From Larix kaempferi (lineage: Eukaryota; Streptophyta; Pinopsida; Pinales; Pinaceae): 64,000 bases of DNA. This document shows positions 23,806-36,680 of this stretch, piece after piece. The DNA is taken from assembly GCA_027924585.1 (NCBI GenBank), contig BSBM01000001.1, positions 53,002,501-53,066,500 on the forward strand, written 5' to 3'. Under the pieces are notes generated by a model. It did not search any database. It was not told the origin of the DNA and saw nothing but the letters and a program-made list of their open reading frames with translations. The translations under genes and the position numbers were made by a program. Numbering within the stretch: position 1 is the first letter of the stretch; the number at the start of each line of letters is the position of its first letter.

Positions 23806-24130
23806 CTCGTAGTTAAGCATAGTCAAGCATAGCCAAACATGGTCAACCCTAACCAAACATACTCAACCATGGTCACCCATGTATAAACCGTAGTCAATCA
23901 TAATACACCTTGTTCACCCATGGTCAAACAATAGTTGATTATGGTTAGCCATGGTTAAACCTAGTCAACCATGGTTAAACTTAGTTAACCATGGTTCAAC
24001 ATGGTCAATTATGGATAACCAAAGACAACCATAGTCAGCCAAGGTTAATTAAATTCAACCATTGTAATCCTTTTTCTAACCATGGCCAACCATGGTCAAC
24101 CATATTCAATCATATTTAAACATCGTCAAT
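23806..24130. repeat. Minisatellite with a degenerate 9-10 bp unit
   Basis: About thirty variants of ATGGTCAACC or its close relatives follow one another, many containing the palindrome CCATGG. Unit length drifts between 9 and 11 bp, so it is an old array. Confidence 0.88.
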
Positions 24131-24218
24131 GGAACACTAGTACAAAATGCGAAATTTCTAACTAAAAAAACTAAAATTGGCATATAAACTAATATTTGTA
24201 GGAGACAACTAATTGTAG

Positions 24219-25242
24219 TCACTGTTTTCTCATTAATAATCCATTTTACATATAACCACTTGGTATTTCGACCTAAAACTTTCTGGAGATGATGAATAGA
24301 GTATATTAATCATATTAAAACATAAATAGATCATGAGAAGCTCTCCCAAAGAGTACAAGAGCTCACCAAAAATTCTCTCCCTCAAGGGTCAAGAATATGC
24401 CATCAAAACTGGAAATGGTTGAGATAGTGTGATGCACTAGAAGAAACCATGATCTGCCCTGTAGCTTACACCTGCAAATAAAAACTCCATTAAATCTCCA
24501 AATCACAAGCCTAAATTTCCTTTCCAATTACCAACTTGGATGGGAATCTTTCACCCTCAAAATCGGCTAAGGCAAGAAACTAGTCATCCACTAGCCCTCC
24601 CTCTTCACAAATGCAATTGCAAATTTCTCAAAGGATCAAAAGATGGTTTCATTCTTTGTTATAGAAATTTATAAACTTCTAATGTCCTCCATGGTTCGAA
24701 TTTATTCCAAGAGACTCATTCCAACTCGAGTTGGAAAGAGATTCCAAAGAACGCCACTTGTACAATAATTCCTAGTCTCCCACTTCCACCAAATCACATG
24801 TGGAAGCATATTAGCTGCCCTAACTCCCTTGAGCTCCATCTTGGAGGCTACTTTTATCCCTGACATGTCATATATGTCATATTTCATCCTCCAGGTCTGA
24901 TTTGTGTCATACGTGTCATAGCATCTTCATCATTGTTGTCATAGAGCTAGGGAATCTAGCCCAAGTGTCTCACTAGCTCCAAATTGCCTCTTCCTCTTCC
25001 ATGGGAGTTACTGTTCCTCTACATTTCGACCTTGGATGAGTCATGAAATGAATAATACCTTTTGAAATCTCCCAAGTATGTTACCATTCACCTTTAATTC
25101 GAATTGGTGAGAGAATGATGCCAAGTGTAGTGGGGAAATCTAGCCATATGTGGGTCCCCCTTCCTCCATGTGTCTTCATGATCAAATGAATTAGTCCAAT
25201 GTGCTTAGGACATTGTGACCCAATGAAAAATTTGGGACATGA
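24219..25242 (-). mobile_element. Gypsy-type LTR fragment (family B, copy 2)
   Basis: It is colinear with copy 1 (from about 7439 to 8656) and with the complete LTR at 42740-44761. About 270 bp present in the other copies are missing near 25190. It ends GGGACATGAAA, near the family terminus. On the minus strand it is preceded by a purine-rich tract (GGGAAGGGAGG), so it is the 3' LTR of a minus-strand element. Confidence 0.75.
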
Positions 25243-25808
25243 AAAATCCTCCCTTCCCAATATTGTTTGTCCTCGAGCAATTTCAAACATGGGTGTTGAA
25301 GAACCTGCTTCCTGTATAATTCTTTGAAGTTGCCACTGAATTGCCCAACTTTGAGTCTTCAAGCTTCCATGAAGATTTTAGAGAGGAACCACCATGCTTG
25401 CTACTGCACTACTCTGATTAAAATCACTTTATTGAGTGGGGAATCCATCCCCCATACTGCTTGTTTCCCCAAAAAATTGAAACCAATGAGACTAAGAATT
25501 ATTCCAGGGTCCCATTGGTTGTATTGCCCTCCAACAATTAGAAGTACTCTCCAATTCATAGTTCTTGGATCCCATTTTCTTGTATGCATTCTTCCAAACA
25601 TCATGAGTACAAAATATATATAATCAAAGTACATAAAACCTAATGAAAATGTACATCAAGGAGATGCTTCATCAAAGAATCATGAAAGTACTTATACCTC
25701 CAAGTAAGTAGACCACCATTTTCCAGGTGCATACAAGCATCAAGTGAACAATCAAATCTGCTCCAATGACATAGGTGACTGTCCCATGTCCTATAATGCT
25801 GCTCGAAA
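25243..25808 (-). mobile_element. Decayed 3' internal end of a gypsy element
   Basis: The minus strand near 25290-25245 reads LEDKQYWEGR followed by GGGAAGGGAGG. This resembles the last residues of chromoviral integrase (acidic LEDK then WEG) and the polypurine tract next to the LTR. Further upstream the frame is broken, with ORFs at 25634-25401 and 25362-25081. No complete domain survives. Confidence 0.4.
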
Positions 25809-26790
25809 CACTAAAACAAAATAGCCCTTTAGGGGCGGTTTTGGCTTGCAGGGGTCTTGGTAAAGCCCCCCCTAAAAAAAATTTCAAACCTTTAGAGGCG
25901 ACCTTTTAAAACCGCCCATAAAGGTCATGCAAATTGGACTTTTGGGGGCGTTTTTTGTAAACCCCCCCCTAAAATCCGAATTCTCATAACTTTTGGGGGT
26001 AGTTTGTCAAAACCCCCCTTAAAAGTCATGAGAATTGAACTTTTGGAGGTAGTTTTTTGGGAACCCCCTTAAAATTCATGAGAATTGAACTTTTGGAAGC
26101 AGTTGTTGGAAAACCCCCCCTAAAAGCCCAATTCTCATAACTTTTGGCGGCAATTTGTCAAAACCCCCCTAAAAGTCATGAGAATTGAACTTTTGGAGAC
26201 GTTTTTTTGGGAACCCCCCTTAAAAGTCATGAGAATTGAACTTTTGGAAGCGGTTGTTGGAAACCCCCCCCTAAAATCCCAATTCTCATAAATTTTGGGG
26301 CGGTTTGTCAAAATCCCCCCTAAAAGTCATGAGAATTGAACTTTTGGAGGTGGTTGTTGGAAAACCCCCCCTAAAAGCCCAATTCTCATAACTTGTGGGG
26401 GCGGCTTGTCAAAACCCCCCTAAAATTCATGACAATTGAACTTTAGGAGGCGGTTTGTTTGGAACCCCCCTTAAAAGTCATGAGAATTGAACTTTTGGAG
26501 GTGGTTTTTTTGCACCCCCCTTAAAAGTCATGAGAATTGAGCTTGTGGAGGCGGTTTGTTGGAACCCCCCCTAAAAGTCATGAGAATTGAACTTTTGGAA
26601 GCGGTTATTTGGAACCCGCCCTTAAAAGTCATGAGAATTGAACTTTTGGAGGCGGGTTGATGAAACCCCCCTTAAAAGTCATGAGAATTGAACTTTTGGA
26701 GGTAGTTTATTGAACTCCCCCCCTAAAATTCATGCGAATTGAAATTTTTTAGGAATTTTTTTTAAAACCCCCTAAAAGTCATTTATGTAC
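25809..26790 (+). mobile_element. CACTA-like left terminus with subterminal repeat array
   Basis: CACTAAAACAAAATAGCCC at 25809 is followed by TTTAGGGGCGGTTTTGG, then by about a dozen near-repeats of GTCATGAGAATTGAACTTTT flanked by runs of C and G (GGAGGCGGTT and AACCCCCC). Some units are inverted (CAATTCTCATAACTTTTGGG), so neighbouring units can form hairpins. CACTA termini with GC-rich inverted subterminal repeats are known in plants. No transposase motif is found inside, so the element would be non-autonomous. Confidence 0.6.
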
Positions 26791-28883
26791 GTGGGTTAGG
26801 TGTGTCACATGGGTTCAACAATGCATCTCATCAAAACATTGGAGCTAAGCATACACAAGCTATTGTAGTGTTAGGAAGGGTGTGCATCATCATTCAACAC
26901 CATATCCCATTAGAGCTCTACAATTGAGGTAGTCATGCTAGTTTTTTCACATCAAAGATGGTTCTCACACTCCAACTTTCCATGATCCATGGTCAAAATG
27001 AAAACTCGTGTGCCATAACATTATCATTTACGGCTAATGGGCCATGTGTAGGGCCCTAATCACCACATGATTCCTACATAAGGAATATTTAGCTTTAAAG
27101 TGGGTATGGTGGCCATTTCAATATTTACAACATCATGGATGGTTCGTGAAGCCTAATCCATGGTGTCCATGGTGTTAAATCAAAATCTAGTTTATAATGA
27201 CTGGTAGTTACCTTAAGGTCTTGTGACCTATGGGCGTTTCTCTGTACCACCACATAGGCCATAGGCAAGGAATGTTTAGCTTTTGAGTAACAAATTGTCA
27301 TTTTTTTTAGTATTTTCATGTCGTGGATGGTTTTAGGAGCCTATGTTATGGTCTAGTGCCAAAATGTAGGTTCTTGGGCAATAAAAATTTATTTTGAGAC
27401 TCATGGGCCATGCATAGGGACTTGAGTTATCATACATACCCTAGATAGGGAATATTTTTTTTATAGACTAAGTTCTTATGTTTATTTTTGCACTAATTTT
27501 GATTTGATAAAATCCCATACAATGATCATGATTCAAACCTTGATGTCAAAGTCTTTGATCTAAAACCTTGGTTATAAATAACCCAAGGTCAAATTTTATT
27601 GTGTTAGTGACCTCAAATGATTTTTTGGGAATGGTTTGGTTCCAAGGAACTTAAACATCCTTCCTTCTTGCTACTACTCTACCATAATTTCATAGCAATT
27701 GTTGTCACAAGTCAAACCTTTCATCCACCCTAGACATTTTATAGTATGCTTCTAGGTCAATTGTTGCAATGACATAAATGCACATCCCTTATTCATTAAT
27801 TATAATCCTCTTCGTGTTGAACTATGCGTGATGTATCAAATAACTCCTCATTTCAGCAAATGGAAACATAGGGAATCTAGATATATCATTATGAATTTAT
27901 GATTTCATGAGATTTTACACTATTTAGATCTATTTAGATCCTTGATTACATGGTACAATTCATTGTATGTGTGAACCTAATCATACCCTAATGCATGAAA
28001 GATGTTTGTGTATACTGATAGCTTAACTTCATTTGTTGCATCCACAATTTATTGTTTGTAATTCTTTGGCATGTCTATCATTTATTGATTGCTTTTAGAA
28101 GCCTTCTTCTACTTCTTTCTAGATAGGCCAACTTTAATGGTTGTTTTCTTTACTACTAGAAGGTTGTTATTATCACTTTGGCAGGTTTTCCCTAAATTTA
28201 TTTGCTTTGCTCCCCCTTCTTCCTTCTACGATAACCTTTGGTATCCATGTACAAATACCTACATGTTATCCATTCAAATAAACAAACATACACAATGGGG
28301 TTTAAATTTCAAAATTGAAATGACAATCGATTTCTATTAAAAAACTTTCAGAAGAAAAACGATTAGCTTGATTTAATATGCATTGTGTTGACAAAAACTT
28401 GGGACACAATTTATGGTTGAGGAGTGAATGGGATAGGAACATGCAAGTCTTTGGAGTAAGCATCCATAATTCAAACTAGTTAGACTCAATAATCCTTAAA
28501 TAGGTGGAACTATTAAGATTCAAACTATGGTTCTATAGGAGACTCTAGGTTATTAAAAGGTGGCCACTCTCAATATTGAACGAGTATTCCATTGGTTTGG
28601 GGTTCAAAGTGCTTTTTCTATTAGTCAAAAAAGGTAATTTGAACTCCACGCATCTAAAACACTAGCAATAATAGATTATGATATGCTGAAAAATGTAGCT
28701 CATATGGGAACTTTTGCACTTTTTAGTATGAACATGTAGGGAGTGGTTCAAGACATTTTAAGGATGAAACAAAGGATAATATGGTATAGTGGGACCCACA
28801 ACATTGAGTGGGACAATCTACATGGAAATTGGTGGAGTACCAAGTCAAGAGCAGGACCTCATGGACAAAGAACAACTTAGATA
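26791..28883. other. Interior DNA without recognisable genes
   Basis: Short ORFs only (27125-27319, 28089-28340). Phrases such as CATGGATGG.TC recur weakly near 26950, 27130 and 27320, suggesting an old diverged repeat of about 190 bp (each has GGGCCATG.GTAGGG or a close form), but no protein is recognised. Confidence 0.45.
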
Positions 28884-29173
28884 CATTACCATGTTTCATT
28901 GCTTAAGAAATATGTACATGATACTAACCATCAGATTGATTGAATTGTGATTCAAGGGGAACTAGATAGAGATTTTAAGTGAAAAGGGTTGGAAATCTTA
29001 GACAAAATAAAATAAGTGAAAAAGGTTGGCCATCTTAGACAAAAAAAAGTAATATTGCTCCAAAACCAAGCCATTTCTCAAGTAAATGTGCAATTGAAGA
29101 ACTTTGGACTCTGGAGTAAATCATTTATTTGGGAGATGGAATATGCCATGAGAGAGGCATATACATTCCTATT
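28884..29173 (+). pseudogene. Gypsy (chromovirus-type) integrase C-terminal remnant
   Basis: The plus frame from 28884 reads HYHVSLLKKYVHD, then LEILDK..., and near 29093-29173 NFGLWSKSFIWEMEYAMREA, then YTFLF and a stop. This is the pattern of the pol C-terminus of plant gypsy elements (HVS.LKKY..D, ILDR, W...ATWE.E..MR..YP.LF). Stops occur at about 28941, 28980 and 29016, and a 35-bp segment is duplicated in tandem at about 28978-29050. Confidence 0.75.
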
Positions 29174-29222
29174 TTAGTCAAAACAATGTTGCAATAAAAT
29201 AACATCAAAGACAATATTATTC

Positions 29223-29240
29223 AAGGGGGAGAAAAAGTAA
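29223..29240 (+). other. Polypurine tract of the gypsy remnant
   Basis: AAGGGGGAGAAAAAGTAA lies between the pol remnant and TGTCCCC, the likely LTR start. Confidence 0.6.
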
Positions 29241-31752
29241 TGTCCCCATTTCAACTTTTAAAATAATTTAATAATTTGTTGCATATTTGCTTCAACATGA
29301 TCAATCTAAATAAGATTTGTCACCATCACTCCATTCCATGCTATTTTTGACACTCTAAAGTAGTAAACTAAGTTTCAACACTCAATAGCAGTAAACTAAG
29401 TTTAGAAATGGATGGTGGGATTTCCAACTCATGTTCAGGCCTGTAATTAGTATGTGGTACATCAATGTTGGGCATTATTCCAAACTCTTAATGTATAATA
29501 TTGGTTGGATGTGGGATACCTTTTTGGCCCTCCTAGTTTAGTTTTGAGAGCAGAAACTTCAATACATTTAGTTAAAAAGGTGACCTCATTTTGGCATACT
29601 TTTGATATTTTCTAAGGAATTTTTGACACAAACATCATGTTTGTCTTAGAATCTGAGTTAGACCAATGGCATTGAAATATGAGAACATTCTCTCTATTTG
29701 AGAGAATTTAGAGAGAGATTTGAGTTTGAGTGTCACTTTTATACATAGAAGTTGCTTATTTTGCTACTGTTTACCCACAGATTTTCCCAACAATAGATAC
29801 AAAGTTGTTTTCTGCTAATATGAGGTCAGAAGAGGGCTGGGAATTGGATCAATGGCATGGAATAGTCCTTAACCATGCTCAAATTTACCTTGAAACAACC
29901 CACATTTCCCTCTTATTCTGATTTAAGGTCTGAAACGTGCTCAGAACTACCTAACTTGTGCCCAGAATGTACCAAATGACCTTCTTCATCATTGATCATG
30001 GTGAAACCATGCCCATAAAGTTTCAGGAATCTTCCCAGGCCTGATTTTCAACATTTCTACTACTGCTATGGTCACCCATAATCACTTCTAAATGTTGTAT
30101 GAGGGTTGAAAGTGCCCAGATATCCATTTCACTGCCTCTTAATGCTTGTTTGATGTCAAAATAGGCACAAAATTATTGGAAAAGACTTGATTTGCTTGAT
30201 TACTGTTGTAGCTTACTGATATAAGACCTAGAATTGACCCAAACCATGTCTATATTTGGAAATTAGGGCTACGTGATGGTGGAAACCATGCCAAGAGAGT
30301 GCTTACAACCTCATATCTACTGCTTTTATCCATGCTTATGCTAAAAAACCAACCCATATTAGCCTAGAAAACCTCCAAATGTTTCACCCCTATTTGCATG
30401 GGTGGTTACTGAATGTTTAGTTGTTTCCATTTGCAACATCAAGTATTCAGGTCTTTGAAACATAGTCTGCTTAAAACATATCATAACTCAATTGCCAAGA
30501 ATGCCCAAAATATGTTTATTTACTCTTCTATAACTCCAAACCCAATGATGATTACAAATGTTGCAGCTCAATTGGCATGAACTAACATCATTCTTGTGGT
30601 TGTTTTGTGGGAGCTTGGTCACCTATAGAAAAATGGGTGTTTTGGATTGAAAAAATCCTTCTCATTGTAAATTTCAAATGAGGGGAACCATTTGAAATCT
30701 TGGAGAAAAACACAACAATCGGAATTTTTTCATGAAATACTATTGTACAGTGCGAAAATATTAGCTAGAAGATGAAAAATGCTAGCACCAAGCTCAAATC
30801 TAACTTCTTTTATAACTTTCATAACCAAAGAAATGAGAAATTAGTGATGCTCCTTCAAATTTTCATTGAAAGACACTTGCTGGATTTCAAAGGCTCTTAG
30901 AATATGGTAGAAAATCCCCGTTGTCCACAATTATCTGCCTTTAAAAGTTTGATGTTCACAAAACCATACATCAACCTCCATAATGGACTCAAACAAGTGT
31001 ATTGTAGATTAGAAATGGAAAAACTTGGAGTTTTTAAGGGTTATATAAAGAATAAAAGGAAAGGTAAGGGTGGTGTGGTGCTCACCTTGCTTTAAAGGAA
31101 AAAATTAAAATACTTTTCCTCATTTTTAATGTGTTTTTATGAGGACGACCCCTATGCTTGGGGTTGTCATGAAGTACTTATGGTGTCCCATTTATACAAG
31201 GGATGACCTGGATGAAAACCCCATGTTTAGGGAGTGTGGGGACACATCCTCAACCCCTAGGGTTGTTTATTACTAAGAGAGCTCCTATGTAGAGCCCTTT
31301 TCAACTTGTCTATACCCAAAAAACTCCATTTAGTACAAATCCTCTATCCATTAGACCTTCTCTAACTCATTATTGGTGATTTTTAGTGATCAATGATTCA
31401 GGCTCTTTCAATCTCGATTATGACTAGAAGCCACTTAGCTAACTTGCTCTCTTCATTAGGGCCTCATTCTCTCTCTCCCTACTATTTTACAAAGATATTC
31501 TTTACTGAATGATTGAGGCTTTGCCATGAACATAGAATTCTTCAAATAGTAAAAACATTCTTGTAGCCTTCAATATATGAGAAACTTGTCACTATTAGAA
31601 CTTGTTGTTATTATGAAGCCTGAGCATCCCTAAAATATTCCTAGAATTAACCCAAAAATGTCATCTTCATCTGCTATAGGGGTCTTCAAACAGTTCTGCA
31701 AAAGAGATCAAAATTCAACTGGGAATGATTACTTTAGGATCCTCCATCAACA
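29241..31752 (+). mobile_element. Candidate long LTR of the gypsy remnant
   Basis: It starts TGTCCCC after a polypurine tract. A TATATAAAG box lies at 31043, and CATCAACA at 31745-31752 is followed by TTGGTGCTT, a start seen after 5' LTRs in many plant gypsy elements. If right, internal sequence lies on both sides of one LTR, as after unequal recombination between tandem elements. No second copy of this LTR is in the window, so the right boundary rests only on that motif. Confidence 0.4.
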
Positions 31753-32116
31753 TTGGTGCTTAACACGATGTTAAGATCATTTGTTCACCCTAAAATATGT
31801 TTGTGGTAAGCCAACTATGGATGCTGTAGTGCCATGGGTTTTTTCACTAAACCCACCTGTCAAATTATCTCAATTTATCATTATCTATCAGTTGCACACC
31901 TACCAAAATGGCATTTTGATCCCTTTAACTCTTCGAGATTGCTTTCAGTAAATGTACACAGGCCTTATAGATTCTAGAACTTGGTTCTGGAGACAAACTG
32001 AGTTAATGTATACAGACCTTATATGCCTTATACAGGCACTATATTGAGGGCTAGATAATATTTGTTTTCCTAACAGAAAAGATACTTGTGGCATAGTTAC
32101 TAATCCTGTTGAAGTA

Positions 32117-32180
32117 TTTTTAGCCTTAAACAACAGTAAAGAGGCCTCAAATCCAAAGTTGTGCACGTTCTGAGCGTTTT
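32117..32180. repeat. Dispersed repeat, copy 1 (partner at 39047)
   Basis: TTTTTAGCCTTAAACAACAG and the next 40 bases are nearly identical at 39047-39104. The shared block is about 58 bp with few changes, 6.9 kb apart in the same orientation. It is probably part of an unrecognised transposon family. Confidence 0.8.
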
Positions 32181-34844
32181 AGGACATTTCCTGTAATGGC
32201 AGTCACAAATGGCCATAAAACTTCATCATTTTCAGTCTCGGGCAAAACGATATCTACACTTGAAGACAGTGTTCCACATTTTGGAAGGCTTTAGGTCTAC
32301 TTGACAGGATCTGTCCCATAATATGAGCCTTTGGAGGTTGGTTCTTCTACCTATTGGAGGATTCTTGCTTACTGCAATTTAGAAATATCCCTTAATAATA
32401 AGAAGACATGGTGTGGATCCATTTCCTATTTGCTTCCCTTTCAATGGGATCTTGACATGGTTGAGGATGTTTTCTATAATCTCATGCTATGACTGTGTGA
32501 AGTGGTTGAAGAAATATTTCCCCACTTCTTGAATCATATCCCTTACTGGCCAATGGAAAAGTTAAAACCCTCACCCCCAACACCTCCCATCCCTGTTAAT
32601 CTTTTCGCATTAGCCTCTCTCCCTCTTTCTATATATATATTTTAATGAAAATAGCCTTAGGTTTGCCCTAAAATATGTTACATTAACTTTCATTTCCATT
32701 TTATGTGACATTTTGGAGGGAAAAAAGTCACGTTATCTTCACAAAATTTAGTATCTCTAAAGTCCAATATTTGAGTACAAGGTTAGTTTTCCTCTATAAC
32801 AGGTTACAGAACAACTGAAATTCTTTTCTGATGTGAAAATTGTTTTTAAGTTTTTTTCCATCTATCTCATCTTCGTTCTTAAATAATTTAGTTATTTTTG
32901 TTGAAGTTATACATTCTTGGTAGAGCACTTCACATTTTTTTGATCCATTATCGTCTAAGCCACCTTCTTGCTTTGATGATTTAGCCATCTTCTTTTAAGA
33001 TTTACCCTTTTCTTGGTAGAGCACTTTGCATTCACTAGACCCATCATCTTTTGAGTCTTGTACTATTTGCTCTCTTCTTCATCTTCTTTGGTCATAGCGT
33101 ATGGATTTGAAGCTTCTACTTTTGCCGTTTTTTTAAAAGTTTTCCATTTTGTATTGTTTCATTGAAGGGGAAGAAAGTTCCATTGGACATTCTAATTTTT
33201 TTACAGGTCATAATGTTTAATATATATTATATAATAGTAATAATACCTAAGCCCAACAAAAGCACAAAGATTTACAAAATGGTTGATCTTAGAGTTCACA
33301 AACCATTATTATATTATATAAATTGACTTCTTTTTCTCCACTTTATCTGGATAATTTTACTTATTAGTTATTATAAACATGATAGAACCTTATTTCCATG
33401 CTAGTATGAATCATAGAAACGGTTAATATTGCAAAAAGAGGAATTCTTTGATACATCTTTCTTGATAGATTTCAATTGGTTGCTCGACTGAAGTTCCTAT
33501 GGATCTGATTGATCTCCCATTGAATCTTGAGAATAATTTCTCTGGTATTGGCTTATGTGCACCTTTCGGTCAGGGATTATCTTCATTATTTGAACTTTCA
33601 GTAGGTTGGGTTCCATGAAAATGGACTGCAAAAGTTGGGAAATAATTCTATAAAAGCATAATTTTTCTTCATGAATTCTATGCATGCCTTCCCCACAATA
33701 ATTGGAATTCTTAAAGAGGACAAGAGTGTTGGTAGCACCAAAGAAGGAAGATGAAACAAAAGGGTAAGAAGATGCATTAGGAGTGGGTTCCAAAAATTAC
33801 CTTTTCAACAATATTGACTCTGCTGTTTAGGTGAAAGGTAAGGGCTAAGCTCCAAGGAAACAGAGGGCGGCTGAAAATATTGTGCTGAAATTTGAACTTC
33901 ATTGTGGTGGCTTGGAACAAGGATAGACAAAGGCCTAGTCTCATTCATATCAAGCTTATCTTGTAGCTGCAATCCACATCTTGCAATAGAATGTTAATTA
34001 TGGTAACAAATCTACAGATCTTTTTTATTGATGCTTGCAAAGCATTAGAGAACATTGCCAATCACATTTCTAATAAAGATTAACTTTATGTCCTGAAACA
34101 TGAGGGGTGCTTCCCACATGTACACAAAGCACACTAGATAATTTTTCAAACAATGGAAATCATAATTCATTTCAACTTTTAAATACAAAGAATATGGCTA
34201 TTAGGAAGCGATATTCTCAACATGGCTTGGGAAATCCACACTGCATCTACATGCTCTACAGAAAGAGTAGACCACCCATATGAGAAACAACTATTTGTGA
34301 ACTCGGTATGATTGTCCATACCTTTATGTATGGAAGTAACGTGTCTGATCAAGAGTCAAACCCTGCAATAATAGCTATAAATTTTTTCCTAATCTAAAAA
34401 TCTAAAGACTTGAACCATGAACATCTCGTTTTGTATGATCAACGGCAGGATGCATCTCAGAGAAACCTACTAACCCTCATAAATATTACAAATTATCTTG
34501 ATGCAAACATTTTAACTATTTATATATGAAACTAATAAGAAAATCCTATCGATCCAAGGATTCAACCACTAGGCTCAAGATTTGTGTTGTTCTGACAAGT
34601 GAGCCTAACCCTAAAATTTTAGCTGCTCCTACACATCACCATTGTATCCCTTAAATGGATCCAATTTCTTCTCTCGATAAAAACATTGAAGGTCCCTAAA
34701 TCGATTTGCAAAGTTATAACTAGTCACCTTGCTTCTTTCGGGGGAGTCTAAGTGCACTTGAACACTGAGAACCCTGAAGTAGAAATAGAGAATTCGAGGA
34801 ACAACATTCCACACTACTTGTAGAATCAGGATAAAATTGTTGGC

Positions 34845-35000
34845 ATATCCATCATCATCATTTTCATCATATTCATCATCACCATCTTAGTCATCATCAT
34901 CGTATTAAATGCATTCACATACATAAAACATCATTTCCATCATCATCATATTAAATAAATTCACATATATAAAACAACATTACCATAATCACCATCAATC
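34845..35000. repeat. Imperfect CAT microsatellite with a 70-bp duplication
   Basis: Runs of TCATCATCAT alternate with ATTAAAT..ATTCACATA, then ATAAAACA.CATT, and the module appears twice (about 34890 and 34935). Confidence 0.8.
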
Positions 35001-35638
35001 CAAAATTACAATTTTGATCACTAAATTCTAATGATGAAAAATGAATAAAATGTAAAATTTTTAGTCTTCTTAGTAAAAAACTACTTATAAAAAAACACAA
35101 TAAAAATATTAAAGAACATTAAATATAAAAATAAATCAAAATCATAAAAAATAAAAATAAAATCAAAATGAAAAACAACAAAGAACAAAACCTCTACCCC
35201 AATATGCAGGCCCGACTGCCTTGATCCCTCCGGGAGGGGCTCGATGCAAGGATGCTCAACTGGTCTCTGAAGGGAGAAGGAAGATACTAAGGGATGAATG
35301 GTCTTGTTTTCGATTGTGGAGATTCTCAGGTCTGATCATAGGTGTAGCATTTGAAGAATGCTTAGATTAGAACTGCAATCCATTATCACATCTCGAGGAG
35401 AAAACTAAATCATTGATGACTGAGGAATGGCATTTCAAAATCTAATTGAGAAAGAGAATCGTTCATCTCATCACTTGCAAATATTTGGTAGCTCTGGACA
35501 TTGAAACAATATGTGGAATTTATCCAAATTAGGGTTGAAGTTACACAGAATCACCATGGATGTGCGATGTATCCAGAGTTTTGTTGATTATGGATTCATT
35601 TGAAGGTTGTTGTTTCAAAGTTGAGTGTGCATTTATAA

Positions 35639-36680
35639 ACCTGGGAATTTTCATACAAAAGATTCAGGAATCTGAGGTTGCACCATCAGCAACATCCCAT
35701 AATGCATGGAAGACCTCCCCTGCATCCACCTTCCTTTCCAGGTGGACAACAACAACATCACCAGCAGCGACAGCAACAACATCATCATCCTGTATTTGGA
35801 CCACGTCCAAGCATGGTTTCTAATGCAAATCATGCAATACTACCTGGCCCTCCCCCTGGACATATGCCCTATGGGATGCCTCCAGGGCCAGTTTCACCTG
35901 CACCACCTATGAGAACATTGCCCTCTGTTCCATATCCAGTACCACCAGCAGCACTAATGCCTTTTATGGTTCCTCCACCCCCTTTGGCTAGAGGGCCTCC
36001 TCTTCCTGGAGGGTTAACTAGATCTACTCCAGTTCCACCTCTGTCATTTACTACTTTCCTACAAAATCCTCCTAGAGATGCCCCTGTACCACCTCTGGCC
36101 CCTCCACCACCCCCTCTTCCACCCCCTTCATCTCCGCCCCCATCTCCGCCTCCTCCCCCACCTGGATCACCAACACAGACTTTGCCTGTTAGAGTTGATC
36201 CTGTTTTGCCTTACCTACTGCCCCAAATCTCATCTTCTCTTCCTGCACCTCCACCCAAGCCTAGTGATGAAGAACAACTTCACAATATCGAAATATTATC
36301 ACAGTTTGTTGTTAAGAATGGACTAGAGTTTGAGAATATGGCTCGAGCTAAAGAAGCTAGCAATCCAAAGTATGCATTTTTGTTTGGCGGGGAGCCTGGC
36401 AGTGATGCTTGGATTGGATTTGAGTACTTCAAGTGGGCAAAGATGAAATTTGAGTTAGAGTTGAATATACAACAACAACCAAAAGTCAAGCAGCTTTCAG
36501 AAACATCAGTTTCTCCTGATCCTACTCAGTAGCTTGAAGAAACTTCGTTTCCCCCTGAGCCTACTCAAAAGTTTGCAGATACTTTGCTTCCACCTAAGGC
36601 TACTCAGCATTTCACAGAGTTAGCTATTGCTTCGGAAGGGGTTGCAAAATCTCCTGCAGGCTCAGACACAGACATGGAAG
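35639..36680 (+). pseudogene. SURP (SWAP) domain splicing-factor exon, with a nonsense change
   Basis: SURP domains occur in pre-mRNA splicing proteins such as CHERP and SF3a subunits, and bind other splicing factors. The frame is open from 35639; a His/Gln-rich then Pro-rich region (35681-36250) leads to the SURP domain at about 36286-36450 (IEILSQFVVKNGLEFENMAR, then NPKYAFLFGGEPGSDAWIGF and YFKW). After it come three 13-residue repeats ending PTQ. TAG at 36530 interrupts them where Gln fits; the frame then continues to a good donor (AAG/GTGAGT) at 36681. No other exon of this gene was found. It resembles the plant SWAP/SURP proteins related to CHERP. It may be a gene fragment carried by a transposon or a true exon of a broken gene. 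Confidence 0.75.

Larger units (their letters stand above)
31753..35638. other. Non-coding DNA with scattered repeats
   Basis: No gene recognised. It contains the repeat at 32117-32180 (second copy near 39047) and CAT-rich repeats at 34845-35000. AT-rich DNA follows to 35195. A frame open at about 35192-35390 has no recognised domain. Confidence 0.5.

Noticed and set aside
23806-24130. CRISPR-like array
   Set aside because: Units are contiguous and degenerate with no unique spacers; the genome is a plant.
24135-24160. CACTAGTACAAAATGC as another CACTA terminus
   Set aside because: No subterminal repeats or partner end nearby; a short match next to a minisatellite.
35651-35833. Minus-strand 60-codon ORF
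   Set aside because: Antisense to the His/Gln-rich part of the SURP exon.
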